Positions 8,921 through 19,542 are shown, numbered from the stretch's first letter. The stretch is DNA of 64,000 bases from Bacteroidota bacterium (GCA_025963715.1 JAOQAG010000010.1:1-64000); one strand, 5' to 3'. Numbers and translations: made by a program. The notes: generated by a model from the letters alone, not told the origin.

Positions 8921-10642
8921 TTAAGTATTTAATAAAAAACTAAACGTGGAACCGGCACCTAATTCGCTTTCCACATTTATTTTTCCGCCTTGTGCTTCAA
9001 TAAACTCTTTGCTGATGGCTAGTCCCAGACCGGTTCCCGTTTTATTACTTCCCGGCACCTGGAAATATTTATCAAATATTTTATCGCGGTAACGGCTGTC
9101 GATCCCTTTGCCATTGTCTTTTACAGCAAACAAAACCCGCTCCTGCTCTTGTTTTACAAAAATCGTTATTTTACTTTGATCGGGGGAATAACGGATCGCA
9201 TTGGTTAAAAAATTGATCAGCACCCAGGCCGTTTTTTCCGTATCTGCATTTACTCTTGGCAAACGTTCGTTCGCTTCTGTTACAATTTCTATTTGCTTTT
9301 GCTCTGCCTGTATTTTCACAGCATCCATGGCATACTGAATAATCTCATACGGATCGCTTTTTTGAATGTTCAGTTGAATATTCCCGGTTTCCACCTGCGA
9401 TAAATTCAGCAGCTCGCTGGTTATTTTCAGCAACCGGTTGCTATCGTCTTTAATGCTTTCGATTAGTTGCTGCTGCTCTTCATTGATCTCACCTGTTTTA
9501 TCATTTTCAAGTAATTGCAAGCTCATTTTGATCGACGCGATCGGCGTTTTTAATTCATGCGAAATGGTAGCAATAAAACTCGTTTTTGCAAAATCCAATT
9601 CTTTGAACGGTGTTATATTTTTTAATACGATCACATGCCCGATCAGTTTTTTTTCTTTTTCTCCCGTTGGAATAATAGTAATATTTATGATCTCCTTTTC
9701 AAAAAAACTTTCTTTATTATCAGCAAAAATATTGATGTGCTTTTTCTCCGGTTCTGCCGGTTTCACAATCAGATCCTGGATCAGCGAGCGGACCAGGTCG
9801 TTGGTAACAGATACATCCTGCGCTTGTTTACCAATAATATTTTCGGGTTTTAATCCTGTTATTTTCAGCGCCTGGTCATTCACAAAAATAATTTTCATTC
9901 CTTCATCCAGCCCGATCACCGGATCATGCATATTGTTGACAAGCGTTTCAATTCGCTTTTTCTCAAATAATAATTTCGACAAACTGCTATTGTTGTATTC
10001 CTCCAGTTTTTCGGACATGGAGTTAAATGATCTTGCCAGTTCGCCAAATTCATTGTGACTTTCAAAATGCACGCGTTGTGAATAATTTTTCGCTGCAATT
10101 TGCTTAATACTATCCGTTAATTCTTTGATCGGGTTGGAAATATTATTCGGTAAATTGATCAGTAATGTAAACGCAATAATAAAGCAAAACGTTCCCGTGA
10201 TAGCGATCCACCATGTTGCACTGTGCGCTGTATCCTTTGCCACATTGCTTTTCCGCTGGATCGCTTCCATGTTCAGCTTCATGATCTCCGAAATATCCTT
10301 ACGGATCAATGGATGAATGGAGTTGTCGGCAATATTATTTTTCAGTAATGCAAAATGCTGCTCCAATAACGCAGTCGCTTCTTTTTCACCGATCTCCGTA
10401 ATGTTTAATTCCTGCTGTTTCAGATTGGACTCAAACCTTGTAAACGCTTCTTTATCAGCAGGCAGCTCGTCCAGTGCCAGCATCATGTTGCGCGAGTATT
10501 CCAGTGTATTATAATTAGCCACCAGAATATTTTTCGTATCCGATTTAAGCGCATTGATATACGCCGCACCCACAACCGATAAAATAATGATCATGATAAA
10601 AAGCAAGCCGACACCCAGCGTTAATTTTGTTTTAATTTTCAT
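8921..10642 (-). CDS. HAMP/PAS sensor histidine kinase at the distal end of the kdp locus
   Basis: Two N-terminal TM segments, HAMP, PAS, H-box FIATISHELKTPIASIKMSLQLL, GTGLGLAISKEFIEAQGGKI. Confidence 0.92.
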   Translation of the reverse strand: MKIKTKLTLGVGLLFIMIIILSVVGAAYINALKSDTKNILVANYNTLEYSRNMMLALDELPADKEAFTRFESNLKQQELNITEIGEKEATALLEQHFALLKNNIADNSIHPLIRKDISEIMKLNMEAIQRKSNVAKDTAHSATWWIAITGTFCFIIAFTLLINLPNNISNPIKELTDSIKQIAAKNYSQRVHFESHNEFGELARSFNSMSEKLEEYNNSSLSKLLFEKKRIETLVNNMHDPVIGLDEGMKIIFVNDQALKITGLKPENIIGKQAQDVSVTNDLVRSLIQDLIVKPAEPEKKHINIFADNKESFFEKEIINITIIPTGEKEKKLIGHVIVLKNITPFKELDFAKTSFIATISHELKTPIASIKMSLQLLENDKTGEINEEQQQLIESIKDDSNRLLKITSELLNLSQVETGNIQLNIQKSDPYEIIQYAMDAVKIQAEQKQIEIVTEANERLPRVNADTEKTAWVLINFLTNAIRYSPDQSKITIFVKQEQERVLFAVKDNGKGIDSRYRDKIFDKYFQVPGSNKTGTGLGLAISKEFIEAQGGKINVESELGAGSTFSFLLNT

Positions 10643-10823
10643 GATTTTAAAATCAAATGATCCTCTTTAAATTTTTTTTAGCAAACACAGTAACTACAGA
10701 GTCTTAAGACTTGATACTCACTACTTTTTAACACACAGCTAATTCCTAAATCCCAAATCCTTATTCCTTAATTATTTAACATACACAGTCTTGATACTAA
10801 CGACTTGATACTTGAGACTCTTT

Positions 10824-11954
10824 TCAACTAAGAATTACAAGATCCACATCCGCTGCGCTTAATTTTTTCAATAATTCGTTAAAAATAGTAGTAGACAAAA
10901 TTACTTTAAATAAATTTAAATGCGGTTTTCCTATGCACAAAGTCGTGATGTTTCGCTGTTCCGCCACTTCCAGGATTGTTTTGGAAACATTTTCGCTTTC
11001 CACCCGCACTATTTCAGCGCCCAGCTGCGTGGCCAGCTTAAAATTATTGATCAGGTGGCGTTGTTTGTCCAGCGCAATTTTATCGCTGCTTTCGGATGGA
11101 ATTTGCACATACAGCACGTACCATTTGCAATTATAATAACTGGCCAGCCTCGCCGTTTTCCGGATCACATTTTTCGCCGTTTGCTCGTTGCTGCTGATAC
11201 ACGCTAAAAACTTCTCGTGCCGGAAAGCATTATTTTTGGGAACTTCCGATTCCACCTTTCGCTCCACCTGGCTTGCCACCGCTTTTAACGCCAGCTCACG
11301 CAATTGCAATATCTGATCCGGTTTAAAAAAATTAGTCAGCGCCGTCTGGATCTTATCACTCGTATAGATCTTCCCTTCCTTCAACCGTGCGATCAGCTCA
11401 TCAGCAGTCAGATCTATGTTCACCACTTCATCCGCCATCTGCAACACGCTATCCGGGATCCGTTCTTTTACTTCAACGCCGGTAATGTGTTTTATTTCTT
11501 CATTCAAACTTTCAATGTGCTGGATATTCACCGCACTGATCACATTGATGCCCGCGTCTAAAATATCGACTACGTCCTGCCATCTCTTTTCGTTTTTACT
11601 ACCTTCCACATTCGTATGCGCCAATTCATCCACCACCACAATTTCCGGTCGCAGACTGATCACTGCCGGTACATCCAGTTCTTCCAGCTCTTTGCCTTTG
11701 TAAAATAATTTCCTTCGCGGGATCAGTGGTAGTCCTTCCAGCAGCTCATGTGTTTCCTTCCGGTGATGCATTTCAATATAACCAACCTTTACATCAATGC
11801 CGTTTTTCAATAAAGAACTTGCTTCCTGCAGCATACGATACGTTTTACCCACACCGGCGCTCATGCCGATGTAGATCTTGAATTTCCCGCGCCGCGATTT
11901 TTTGATCAGCTCCAGGAAATGCTGGACGTTTTCTTCTTTATTAGTTGAGTTCAA
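10824..11954 (-). CDS. kdpD: KdpD N-terminal sensor protein plus USP-like domain, no kinase domain
   Basis: GKFKIYIGMSAGVGKTYRMLQEA Walker A, ELAHTNVEGSKNEKRWQDVVDIL typical of KdpD N-domain; ends after the USP-like region (376 aa). Confidence 0.92.
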   Translation of the reverse strand: MNSTNKEENVQHFLELIKKSRRGKFKIYIGMSAGVGKTYRMLQEASSLLKNGIDVKVGYIEMHHRKETHELLEGLPLIPRRKLFYKGKELEELDVPAVISLRPEIVVVDELAHTNVEGSKNEKRWQDVVDILDAGINVISAVNIQHIESLNEEIKHITGVEVKERIPDSVLQMADEVVNIDLTADELIARLKEGKIYTSDKIQTALTNFFKPDQILQLRELALKAVASQVERKVESEVPKNNAFRHEKFLACISSNEQTAKNVIRKTARLASYYNCKWYVLYVQIPSESSDKIALDKQRHLINNFKLATQLGAEIVRVESENVSKTILEVAEQRNITTLCIGKPHLNLFKVILSTTIFNELLKKLSAADVDLVILS

Positions 11955-12192
11955 AGTTCGAAAGTTTAAAGTTTGCTGTGCGGATCGCTTGCGCGATTAT
12001 TTTACTACAAAGGCACTAAGGCGCAAAGAAAAAATGTATTCAGAGAAATATTAATACCTGGTCACAAGCTAATTCACATAGTCCACATGCAGCAAACCAA
12101 TGAACCATTGAACATTGAACCAATGAACGCATTTCAAACACAGTTCAGGCATCGCCCCCTCTCTTGCGGAGAGGGGATGAAGGGGAGAGGTC

Positions 12193-13551
12193 CTAGATTC
12201 TAAACAACACAGCAAAAATAATCCGGTTCTCCGATCTCACTAAATCCGGAACCCAACCTGCAGGCAAAGCTGTTGTTGTATATCCCGACGGTGATGTAAC
12301 ACCGCCATGTCCCGCAAAATACGGCACACTCGATTCCCTGTGTACATATTCCACTCTGAACGAAATACTCTGGTTCGGCATCCATTCTAAATTCGTGGAA
12401 GCATCCCAGCCTTCAAACTGATCGCCGGGATTTGCACTAAACGGATGCGTTCCTGCAGTTGTTGTTGGATTTGTTGGATTCGGCAACGGGCTTGCATCTC
12501 CTGTTGGATAAAGCACTAAATAACGGCCGGGGTTCGACATGTATCCGCCTCCGAACGTCCATGCGAATTTATTTTTATGAAACCAGATCCGGTTATAAAA
12601 CATTGCGCTTGCAAAATATTGCGCAGGACCTTTTACCGAATCCGTCGTAAATCCATTTACACCATCTCCTTTTTCAAAACCAATATCTCCTGTCAACGAA
12701 AATGCCATCTGGCTAATTCCTTTTGATCCTTTGTTATGATAATACCTTACCAACAAACTATTATCGGAATGGAATCTATGTCTGCCCGGTAAACCTGCAG
12801 CATCGCTTCCCCAATAATCATTTGTAAGCAATTTTACATTTTCATTCGGGCACCACGTAATATTTCCGCCTAAACCGGGCATTTCATTAAACATTCCGTA
12901 ACTCTGCCATCCGTTGATCGCCCACAATTCCACTTTTAATTTAGCCGATGGAAATAATTGCACACGCAAACCATTGAAAAACCAGGGCGTATTATCCGAT
13001 GTAAACGATGCCTGGTATTCCCAGTTCTCCGATTGATAATAAGAGTTCAAACCAATGTACGACATAAACATTCCCGCATCCACATTGATCCCGTGCATCA
13101 CATTAAAATGATAACCCGCATAACCTTCGCTGATGTAACGGTACACATTCGCCAGGTCATATTGTCCGCGGAACGGGCTGTAATCATTGCGCGGAACAAC
13201 GGTTGAGCGCGTTCCGAACTGCGTCATGATCCTTCCCCGCGCGCCTTTGTAATAAAAATCGCCGCCCAGGTTTACACTCGATACTTCCATTTCATTGTTA
13301 CGTGCCAATGCCGTAGAACCCACCACCGTATGGTCAATTGGGTTGTTGCCGGAATAAGTATAATTCACATCCACCATCACAGTGGGCGTAAAATAAGGAA
13401 TGTGAAAAACCGATGAATCCCTGCGGTCGCTACCATTCTGCCACGTTTGATCCTGCCCTTCAAATGCAATTTGTGATTTAACGGAATCTTTTTGCGCCAT
13501 CAAACTCAGTGTTGATCCGATGAGTACGATGGAAATAAAGTGTGTTTTCAT
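12193..13551 (-). CDS. Outer membrane beta-barrel porin-like protein in kdp operon
   Basis: Signal peptide, aromatic/glycine-rich beta-barrel pattern, C-terminal ENRIIFAVLFRI; same strand between kdpC and kdpD. Confidence 0.8.
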   Translation of the reverse strand: MKTHFISIVLIGSTLSLMAQKDSVKSQIAFEGQDQTWQNGSDRRDSSVFHIPYFTPTVMVDVNYTYSGNNPIDHTVVGSTALARNNEMEVSSVNLGGDFYYKGARGRIMTQFGTRSTVVPRNDYSPFRGQYDLANVYRYISEGYAGYHFNVMHGINVDAGMFMSYIGLNSYYQSENWEYQASFTSDNTPWFFNGLRVQLFPSAKLKVELWAINGWQSYGMFNEMPGLGGNITWCPNENVKLLTNDYWGSDAAGLPGRHRFHSDNSLLVRYYHNKGSKGISQMAFSLTGDIGFEKGDGVNGFTTDSVKGPAQYFASAMFYNRIWFHKNKFAWTFGGGYMSNPGRYLVLYPTGDASPLPNPTNPTTTAGTHPFSANPGDQFEGWDASTNLEWMPNQSISFRVEYVHRESSVPYFAGHGGVTSPSGYTTTALPAGWVPDLVRSENRIIFAVLFRI

Positions 13552-13575
13552 TTGTTTTATTTTTTTGTTTGTTTT

Positions 13576-14175
13576 TTAGTTTACAGATTGACTTGCTAAA
13601 TAATTTACCCTGTACATTTTATGAACAGCATCATAAGCTGAACTATTTTTTAAATCATTAAATTCAACATCCAGCAGGTCATGAAATTTTATGTTTCCCG
13701 GAAATGCCTTTTTAAGATTGATAAGTGTTAAAGGATATATTTCAGAACTGAGCGTAGTGCTGAAAAAATAATGCGGCACCAGCTGCGTTGTTTTACCTGT
13801 ACTGGAAACAACCGGTACATCTGCAATATAGATCACGATCGTTCTATTCTCAACGATCAAAAATTCCTGGTCGTTATTTTTGAAAAAACGATACGTCTTT
13901 CCATCACAGGCACGATAACCGAAGATGCTATCCTTTTTTAATTGCGTTTTTTTATTTCCACAAATCACATCCACGTAATTTTTTGCTAAAAAATGATTCA
14001 GCTTTATTTTCCCCGCTGATGAATCACAATTGATTTCATAGGAAAGTTTATTGTTAGTATAATCCGTGGCATTCATGTACATTCCGCTTTGCGCGAACAA
14101 CACTATCGGTGCAAACACTAATTGTATAAAAAATAATTTCAGCGATTTCATGATAATTTGTTTTTTAGAAAACAT
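13576..14175 (-). CDS. Hypothetical exported protein within kdp operon
   Basis: Signal-peptide-like MKSLKLFFIQLVFAPIVLFAQ; no recognised family. Probable start at Met9. Confidence 0.75.
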   Translation of the reverse strand: MFSKKQIIMKSLKLFFIQLVFAPIVLFAQSGMYMNATDYTNNKLSYEINCDSSAGKIKLNHFLAKNYVDVICGNKKTQLKKDSIFGYRACDGKTYRFFKNNDQEFLIVENRTIVIYIADVPVVSSTGKTTQLVPHYFFSTTLSSEIYPLTLINLKKAFPGNIKFHDLLDVEFNDLKNSSAYDAVHKMYRVNYLASQSVN

Positions 14176-14201
14176 AACACAGTCTTGCTACTTGATACTA
14201 A

Positions 14202-14768
14202 CTACCTGATACTATTTAATTCTATATTCAATTCCAGCACATTTACTTTCTCTGTCCCGAACATTCCCCACAACGGTTTCTGAATATTTTTTTCAACAAG
14301 CTGTTTTACTTTTTCTTCCGGGATCTTTCTTACTTGCGCAATCCGTTTCACTTGCACCAAAGCCGCTTCCGCCGAAATATCCGGATCCAGTCCGCTCCCC
14401 GATGCGGTCACCAGGTCCGCCGGAATATCTTTTTTCTGCAGATACGGATGTCGCACTAAAAACGCATCGATCCTCGCCTGCACTTCTTTTAAATAATCCG
14501 GGTTGCTCGGACCTTTATTACTTCCGCCACTTCCCGCTGCATTATAATTTACTGCAGAAGGACGGCCTAAAAAATAAATTGAGTCCGTAAACGATTGCCC
14601 GATCTTTTGAAAACCCACAATCTTTCCGTTTACTTCCACCGTTTCGCCTTTACCTTTTGCAGGAGCAAATTGTGCAATCCCCGTGATCGCAAGCGGATAC
14701 AGAACCGAGAAAAATACAAGGCAAATAATTGTTAACCTGAATGCTGAAAAAATACCAGAGAATTTCAT
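14202..14768 (-). CDS. kdpC: Potassium-transporting ATPase subunit C
   Basis: LVFFSVLYPLAITGIAQFAP; GSGLDPDISAEAALVQVKRIAQVR; follows kdpB. Confidence 0.97.
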   Translation of the reverse strand: MKFSGIFSAFRLTIICLVFFSVLYPLAITGIAQFAPAKGKGETVEVNGKIVGFQKIGQSFTDSIYFLGRPSAVNYNAAGSGGSNKGPSNPDYLKEVQARIDAFLVRHPYLQKKDIPADLVTASGSGLDPDISAEAALVQVKRIAQVRKIPEEKVKQLVEKNIQKPLWGMFGTEKVNVLELNIELNSIR

Positions 14769-14780
14769 TGTATAATTTTT

Positions 14781-16823
14781 TTAAATAAATAAGGAAACAA
14801 ATAAATCGATCAGCTTGATCCCGATAAACGGAATGATAATACCGCCCAAACCATAGATCAATAAATTACGTTGTAAAATGGCGCTCGCACCAATCGGTTT
14901 ATACGCAACTCCCTTCAATGCCAATGGAATCAGCACCGGAATGATGATCGCGTTAAAGATCACCGCCGAAAGAATCGCACTTTGCGGACTGTGCAGATTC
15001 ATAATATTTAATCCCTGCAAAGCCGGAATAGAAGCAATGAACAAAGCCGGAACGATCGCAAAATATTTTGCCACATCATTCGCAATGCTAAACGTGGTCA
15101 GCGTTCCACGTGTCATCAATAATTGTTTTCCAATCTCCACGATCTCAATTAATTTGGTCGGATCATTATCCAGGTCCACCATATTCCCCGCTTCTTTTGC
15201 CGCCTGCGTACCACTGTTCATCGCCACGCCCACATCTGCCTGCGCCAGTGCCGGTGCATCATTCGTACCATCACCCATCATCGCCACCAGCTTACCGCTT
15301 TGTTGTTCTTTTTTGATATAATTCATTTTATCTTCTGGTTTTGCTTCCGCGATAAAATCATCCACACCTGCTTTTTGGGCGATAAATTTTGCGGTAAGCG
15401 GATTATCTCCCGTTACCATTACTGTTTTTACACCCATTTTCCGCAGGCGCTCAAAACGTTCCAGGATGCCGGTTTTAATAATATCCTGTAATTCGATCAC
15501 ACCCAATACTTTCTCATTTTGTGACACTACCAGTGGAGTTCCGCCATTGCTCGAAATTATTCTTACTTTTTCAGCAACTTCCGTTGGAAAAATATTTCCC
15601 GCCTTTTCAGAAATCGTTTTGATCGCATCATATGCTCCTTTCCGGATCCGCGTGTCTCCAAAATTAATTCCCGAACTCCTGGTTTCCGCAGTAAATTTGA
15701 TGTACGTAGGATTGTTGATTTCGTAATCACGCGGATTAATTCCCGCCAGCTCAATGATCGATTTCCCTTCCGGCGTTTCATCCGCCATCGAGCTTAATAC
15801 AGCACTTTTAATTAATTGCTGTTCCTCAATTCCATCTGCTGCATAAAAATGCGTCGCCTTCCTGTTCCCGATCGTGATCGTTCCGGTTTTATCCAGCAGC
15901 AATACATCAATATCACCGGCCGTTTCCACAGCCTTCCCGGATTTAGTGATCACATTTGCACGCAATGCCCTGTCCATTCCGGCAATCCCGATCGCCGATA
16001 ATAAACCGCCGATCGTGGTCGGGATCAAACACACAAACAACGAAATAAATGCCGCGATCGTGATCGGTGTATGCGCATAATCCGCAAACGGTTTCAGCGT
16101 TACACACACAATAATAAAAATCAATGTAAATGCCGCAAGCAGTATCGTTAACGCAATTTCATTCGGCGTTTTTTGTCGGCTCGCACCTTCCACCAACGCA
16201 ATCATTTTATCCAAAAAGTTTTCGCCCGGCTCGGTTGTTACCTGCACTTTTATTTTATCCGACAGCACTTTCGTTCCACCCGTCACGCTGCTTTTATCCC
16301 CCCCCGATTCCCTGATCACCGGTGCCGATTCACCCGTAATAGCACTTTCATCGATCGTTGCAATTCCTTCAATGATCTCCCCATCGGTCGGAATAATATC
16401 GCCCGCTTCACAGATAAACACATCGCCTTTTACCAACGATGCCGATGAAACAATTTTTATTTCATCCACTTTAAATTCGCCCAGCGGAAATATTTTTTTC
16501 GCCGGTGTTTCTTCCCGCGTTTTTCGCAAGCTGTCTGCCTGTGCCTTTCCTCTTGCTTCTGCCAGCGCTTCCGCGAAATTGGCAAACAACAACGTGGCAA
16601 ACAGAATTAAAAAAACAGTGAGATTATATACAAAGCTTCCCTGCTCTTTTTCTCCGCATAAGATAGATGCACACACTAGCAACATCACGGCAGTTCCAAT
16701 CTCTACCGCAAACATCACCGGATTTTTATACATGTTTTTCGGGTTCAGTTTTATGAACGACTGTTTTAAAGCGCCTTTCATTAAAGCACTATCAAACAAC
16801 GACACGTGATTTTTATTTTTCAT
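14781..16823 (-). CDS. kdpB: Potassium-transporting ATPase subunit B (P-type ATPase)
   Basis: [14 protein letters not shown] phosphorylation motif, [53 protein letters not shown]. Confidence 0.99.
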   Translation of the reverse strand: MKNKNHVSLFDSALMKGALKQSFIKLNPKNMYKNPVMFAVEIGTAVMLLVCASILCGEKEQGSFVYNLTVFLILFATLLFANFAEALAEARGKAQADSLRKTREETPAKKIFPLGEFKVDEIKIVSSASLVKGDVFICEAGDIIPTDGEIIEGIATIDESAITGESAPVIRESGGDKSSVTGGTKVLSDKIKVQVTTEPGENFLDKMIALVEGASRQKTPNEIALTILLAAFTLIFIIVCVTLKPFADYAHTPITIAAFISLFVCLIPTTIGGLLSAIGIAGMDRALRANVITKSGKAVETAGDIDVLLLDKTGTITIGNRKATHFYAADGIEEQQLIKSAVLSSMADETPEGKSIIELAGINPRDYEINNPTYIKFTAETRSSGINFGDTRIRKGAYDAIKTISEKAGNIFPTEVAEKVRIISSNGGTPLVVSQNEKVLGVIELQDIIKTGILERFERLRKMGVKTVMVTGDNPLTAKFIAQKAGVDDFIAEAKPEDKMNYIKKEQQSGKLVAMMGDGTNDAPALAQADVGVAMNSGTQAAKEAGNMVDLDNDPTKLIEIVEIGKQLLMTRGTLTTFSIANDVAKYFAIVPALFIASIPALQGLNIMNLHSPQSAILSAVIFNAIIIPVLIPLALKGVAYKPIGASAILQRNLLIYGLGGIIIPFIGIKLIDLFVSLFI

Positions 16824-16841
16824 TTTAAAATTTCTTTACAA

Positions 16842-18566
16842 TTAATTCATGCTGAAATATTCTGCGAACGGGCCAAGCGCCAATGCCGGGAAGAAGGATA
16901 AAGCCGCAATAATAAAGATCACTGCAAACACCATGATCCCGAATGTGGATGTATCCGTTTTCAACGTCCCTGCGCTTTCAGGGATGTATTTTTTTTTTGC
17001 TAATAAACCTGCAATTGCCAGCGGGCCAATGATCGGGAGGTAACGGCTCAGTAACATTACAATTCCTGTAGTAATATTCCAGAATGGATTATTATCACCT
17101 AATCCTTCAAAACCACTTCCGTTATTCGCAGCACTCGAAGTATATTCATACAGCATTTCGGAAAAACCGTGATGCCCCGGATTATTCAGCCAACCGCTTG
17201 CTTTGCCATTGTACCAATATCCCATATCGGTGTTATGCGCTGTAAAATAAGCAGCAAGCGCTGTTCCCGCCAGGATCAGTAATGGATGCAGGATCGCAAT
17301 GATCGCCGCAATTTTCACTTCACGTGCTTCTACTTTTTTACCTAATAATTCAGGCGTTCTTCCTACCATCAAACCCGAAATGAATACAGCGAGTATTATG
17401 AAAATATAAAAATTTAAAAAACCTACACCTACTCCGCCATAAAGCGAATTTACCATCATCCCAAGCATTGCCAAACCTCCTGTGAGCGGTGTAAAACTAT
17501 CATGCATCGCATTTACCGATCCGTTGGAAGTTACCGTTGTGGTAATCCCCCAATACGCCGAAGCTGCCGAACCAAAACGGACTTCTTTTCCTTCCATGCT
17601 TCCCATCTGCTGGTCGATCCCCATTTTTGTGATCGCGCTGTTGCCTTTCATTTCCTGCATTACCGCCGGGATCAGCAGCATCAGAAAACCGATCGTCATC
17701 ACACCTAAGATCATCCAGGCTAATTTTTTACGTTTCAAATAATAACCCAATGCAAACACCATCCCGATCGGAATTAAAATGATCAGTATATTTTCTACCG
17801 CATTTGTCAGGTATGTTGGGTTTTCCAGCGGGTGTGCCGAGTTAGCCCCAAAATACCCGCCACCGTTCGTTCCCGCCTGCTTGATCGCCACCATGGCCGC
17901 CGCCGGGCCGCGCGAAACCTGCACCGTATCACCCTGCAAAGTGGTGATCGTTTGTTTTCCTTCCCAGTTCATCGGTGTACCGCTAAACACAAGGATGATC
18001 GCAGCAATAAAAGAAATTGGAAATAAAATGCGCGTACAGCTTTTTATAAAATAATCATAAAAGTTACCCAGCTTCTCCGATTGCCTGTCCTTCATTGCGT
18101 TGAAAACCATTGCACATGCTGCCATTCCCGTTCCTGCAGTTACAAATTGTAAAAACATAATTCCAGCAACCTGCGATAAATACGTCAGTCCGCTTTCACC
18201 CGAATAATGCTGCAAATTGCAGTTCACTAAAAAAGAAATAGTGGTATTAAATGCCAGATCCGGCGACATCGACGGATTTCCATCCGGGTTGAACGGCAGC
18301 CAGCCCTGGTTCATCAAGATGAAAAAACAAAGAAAAAACCAGATCACATTAATGATCAGCAGCGCATACAAATGCTGCTTCCAGTTCATTTCCGCTTTTG
18401 CATCAATTCCGCTTGCGCGAAAGAACAAGCGTTCCAGCGGGTTAAAAACCGGATCTAAAAATGTTTTTTCACCGGCATATACTTTTGCAATGTATTTTCC
18501 CAGCGGGATCGCTAATCCAACAGTAACAATAAACATAGCAACAATGCCAAAAATTTCTGTATTCAT
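16842..18566 (-). CDS. kdpA: Potassium-transporting ATPase subunit A
   Basis: Translation matches KdpA (NCNLQHYSGESGLTYLSQ, NGGGYFGANSAHPLENPT, TPELLGKKVEAREVKIA). Confidence 0.99.
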   Translation of the reverse strand: MNTEIFGIVAMFIVTVGLAIPLGKYIAKVYAGEKTFLDPVFNPLERLFFRASGIDAKAEMNWKQHLYALLIINVIWFFLCFFILMNQGWLPFNPDGNPSMSPDLAFNTTISFLVNCNLQHYSGESGLTYLSQVAGIMFLQFVTAGTGMAACAMVFNAMKDRQSEKLGNFYDYFIKSCTRILFPISFIAAIILVFSGTPMNWEGKQTITTLQGDTVQVSRGPAAAMVAIKQAGTNGGGYFGANSAHPLENPTYLTNAVENILIILIPIGMVFALGYYLKRKKLAWMILGVMTIGFLMLLIPAVMQEMKGNSAITKMGIDQQMGSMEGKEVRFGSAASAYWGITTTVTSNGSVNAMHDSFTPLTGGLAMLGMMVNSLYGGVGVGFLNFYIFIILAVFISGLMVGRTPELLGKKVEAREVKIAAIIAILHPLLILAGTALAAYFTAHNTDMGYWYNGKASGWLNNPGHHGFSEMLYEYTSSAANNGSGFEGLGDNNPFWNITTGIVMLLSRYLPIIGPLAIAGLLAKKKYIPESAGTLKTDTSTFGIMVFAVIFIIAALSFFPALALGPFAEYFSMN

Positions 18567-18663
18567 TTTTTAAAGGATTTAATTTTTCAGTCACAGATTC
18601 ACAGATTTTTTGGAAGTAAGCCAATAAATAATCTGTGTAATACTTTTTTGTTTTTTTATCTGT

Positions 18664-18683
18664 GTCCCGATAGCTATCGGGAC
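18664..18683. repeat. Perfect 20-bp palindrome GTCCCGATAGCTATCGGGAC
   Basis: Read directly; lies between kdpA start and kdpF stop. Confidence 0.85.
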
Positions 18684-18697
18684 TGTGGCAGAAACCA

Positions 18698-18775
18698 TTA
18701 AAATTTCTCCGGTTTAAACAACACATACACCAGGTAACAAAACATCACAATGGATAAAATAAATAGTGCGGTCAT
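18698..18775 (-). CDS. kdpF: KdpF-like 25-aa membrane subunit
   Basis: Minus-strand translation MTALFILSIVMFCYLVYVLFKPEKF*; single TM ending in KPEKF, immediately upstream of kdpA; below the ORF-track size cut-off. Confidence 0.9.
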   Translation of the reverse strand: MTALFILSIVMFCYLVYVLFKPEKF

Positions 18776-18778
18776 GAT

Positions 18779-18862
18779 TTATATTTTTTCAAAAAATTGA
18801 ACTGCTTTAAAACACAAGGCAAACAAAGCCATGGTTACGATCATTAAAATTATTGTTGCCAT
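18779..18862 (-). CDS. 27-aa single-TM microprotein upstream of kdpF
   Basis: Minus-strand translation MATIILMIVTMALFALCFKAVQFFEKI*; 3-nt gap to the kdpF start codon. Confidence 0.7.
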   Translation of the reverse strand: MATIILMIVTMALFALCFKAVQFFEKI

Positions 18863-18874
18863 TTTTTTATAGGA

Positions 18875-19219
18875 TTAAATTCCGGATGCATTCACCTGTT
18901 TTAAATATTCCGCTTTAAGCGATGTTGGAAATAAATTATGAATGTTGCATTTATGCAATTCCATAAAACACGAAACCGAATACACAAACACATTCGATAC
19001 GGCATTTTTCACTTCCGCATTTCCGGTTTCCAATAACATTTCCGCAACACGAAAACATTTTTTTGCTCTTGCAATATTTCCACTGATGATCATTTTTTTT
19101 GTTACCGAAGCAAAACGGTCCATTTGTTTGTAAATGGTAGTGACTTGATTTTTCATCTGAATTAAGATTTGTTTTCCCCCACATTCCAAAACACATTCCG
19201 GTTTGCCATAAACCAGCAA
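18875..19219 (-). CDS. Hypothetical alpha-helical protein at the head of the kdp cluster (likely starts at internal Met, MKNQVTTIYKQMD, ~19153)
   Basis: Same strand, 12 nt from the 27-aa ORF; helical composition, no family recognised. Confidence 0.65.
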   Translation of the reverse strand: MLVYGKPECVLECGGKQILIQMKNQVTTIYKQMDRFASVTKKMIISGNIARAKKCFRVAEMLLETGNAEVKNAVSNVFVYSVSCFMELHKCNIHNLFPTSLKAEYLKQVNASGI

Positions 19220-19271
19220 AACAATTGTAAATAAAGGGAAGTAGAGAAATAGCAGAATTCCGGAAATAAAA

Positions 19272-19296
19272 AAAGCCTATCAAAACGATAGGCTTT
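19272..19296. terminator. Bidirectional intrinsic terminator
   Basis: AAAGCCTATC-AAAAC-GATAGGCTTT stem with flanking A and T runs. Confidence 0.75.
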
Positions 19297-19385
19297 TATC
19301 AAAATGGTAATGATAATATTTGGCAGTTAAAACATTCTCCCAAACAAATTACAAATAAACACACTTCCCATTCCTTGACTCTTCC

Positions 19386-19539
19386 GTCTTGTTCAGCAAT
19401 AGCGGGAATGAGCGCCGAACTAATGAAACTGAGAAAAAAGATGATTTTGTTTTTATCAAATCAGTGCGGAGAATTAATTGGCGATCATTAACCGCGGTTC
19501 TTCTGAGCGAGAGCGGAAGAAGAAATTGCATTACAAGAC
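19386..19539 (+). repeat. Structured dispersed repeat, copy A (154 bp)
   Basis: GTCTTGTTCAGCAATAGCGGGAATGAGCGCC ... GGCGATCATTAACCGCGGTTCTTCTGAGCGAGAGCGGAAGAAGAAATTGCATTACAAGAC. Confidence 0.9.
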
Positions 19540-19542
19540 AGG

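Noticed and set aside
9438-10058. 206-aa plus-strand ORF opposite the histidine kinase
   Set aside because: Ser/Leu/Phe-rich antisense frame with no domain, overlapping a clear kinase gene.
14878-18573. Plus-strand ORFs opposite kdpB/kdpA
   Set aside because: Antisense shadow frames; the minus-strand genes are unambiguous.
19160-19275. Candidate sigma-54 (-24/-12) promoter upstream of the kdp cluster
   Set aside because: GG dinucleotides are present but none has a GC at the required 10-nt spacing, so it is not listed as a feature.
19386-19539. Structured repeat as an integron attC site
   Set aside because: It has a palindromic layout with a variable centre, but the ends are GTCTTGT/ACAAGAC rather than RYYYAAC/GTTRRRY core sites, and no integron integrase or cassettes are present.
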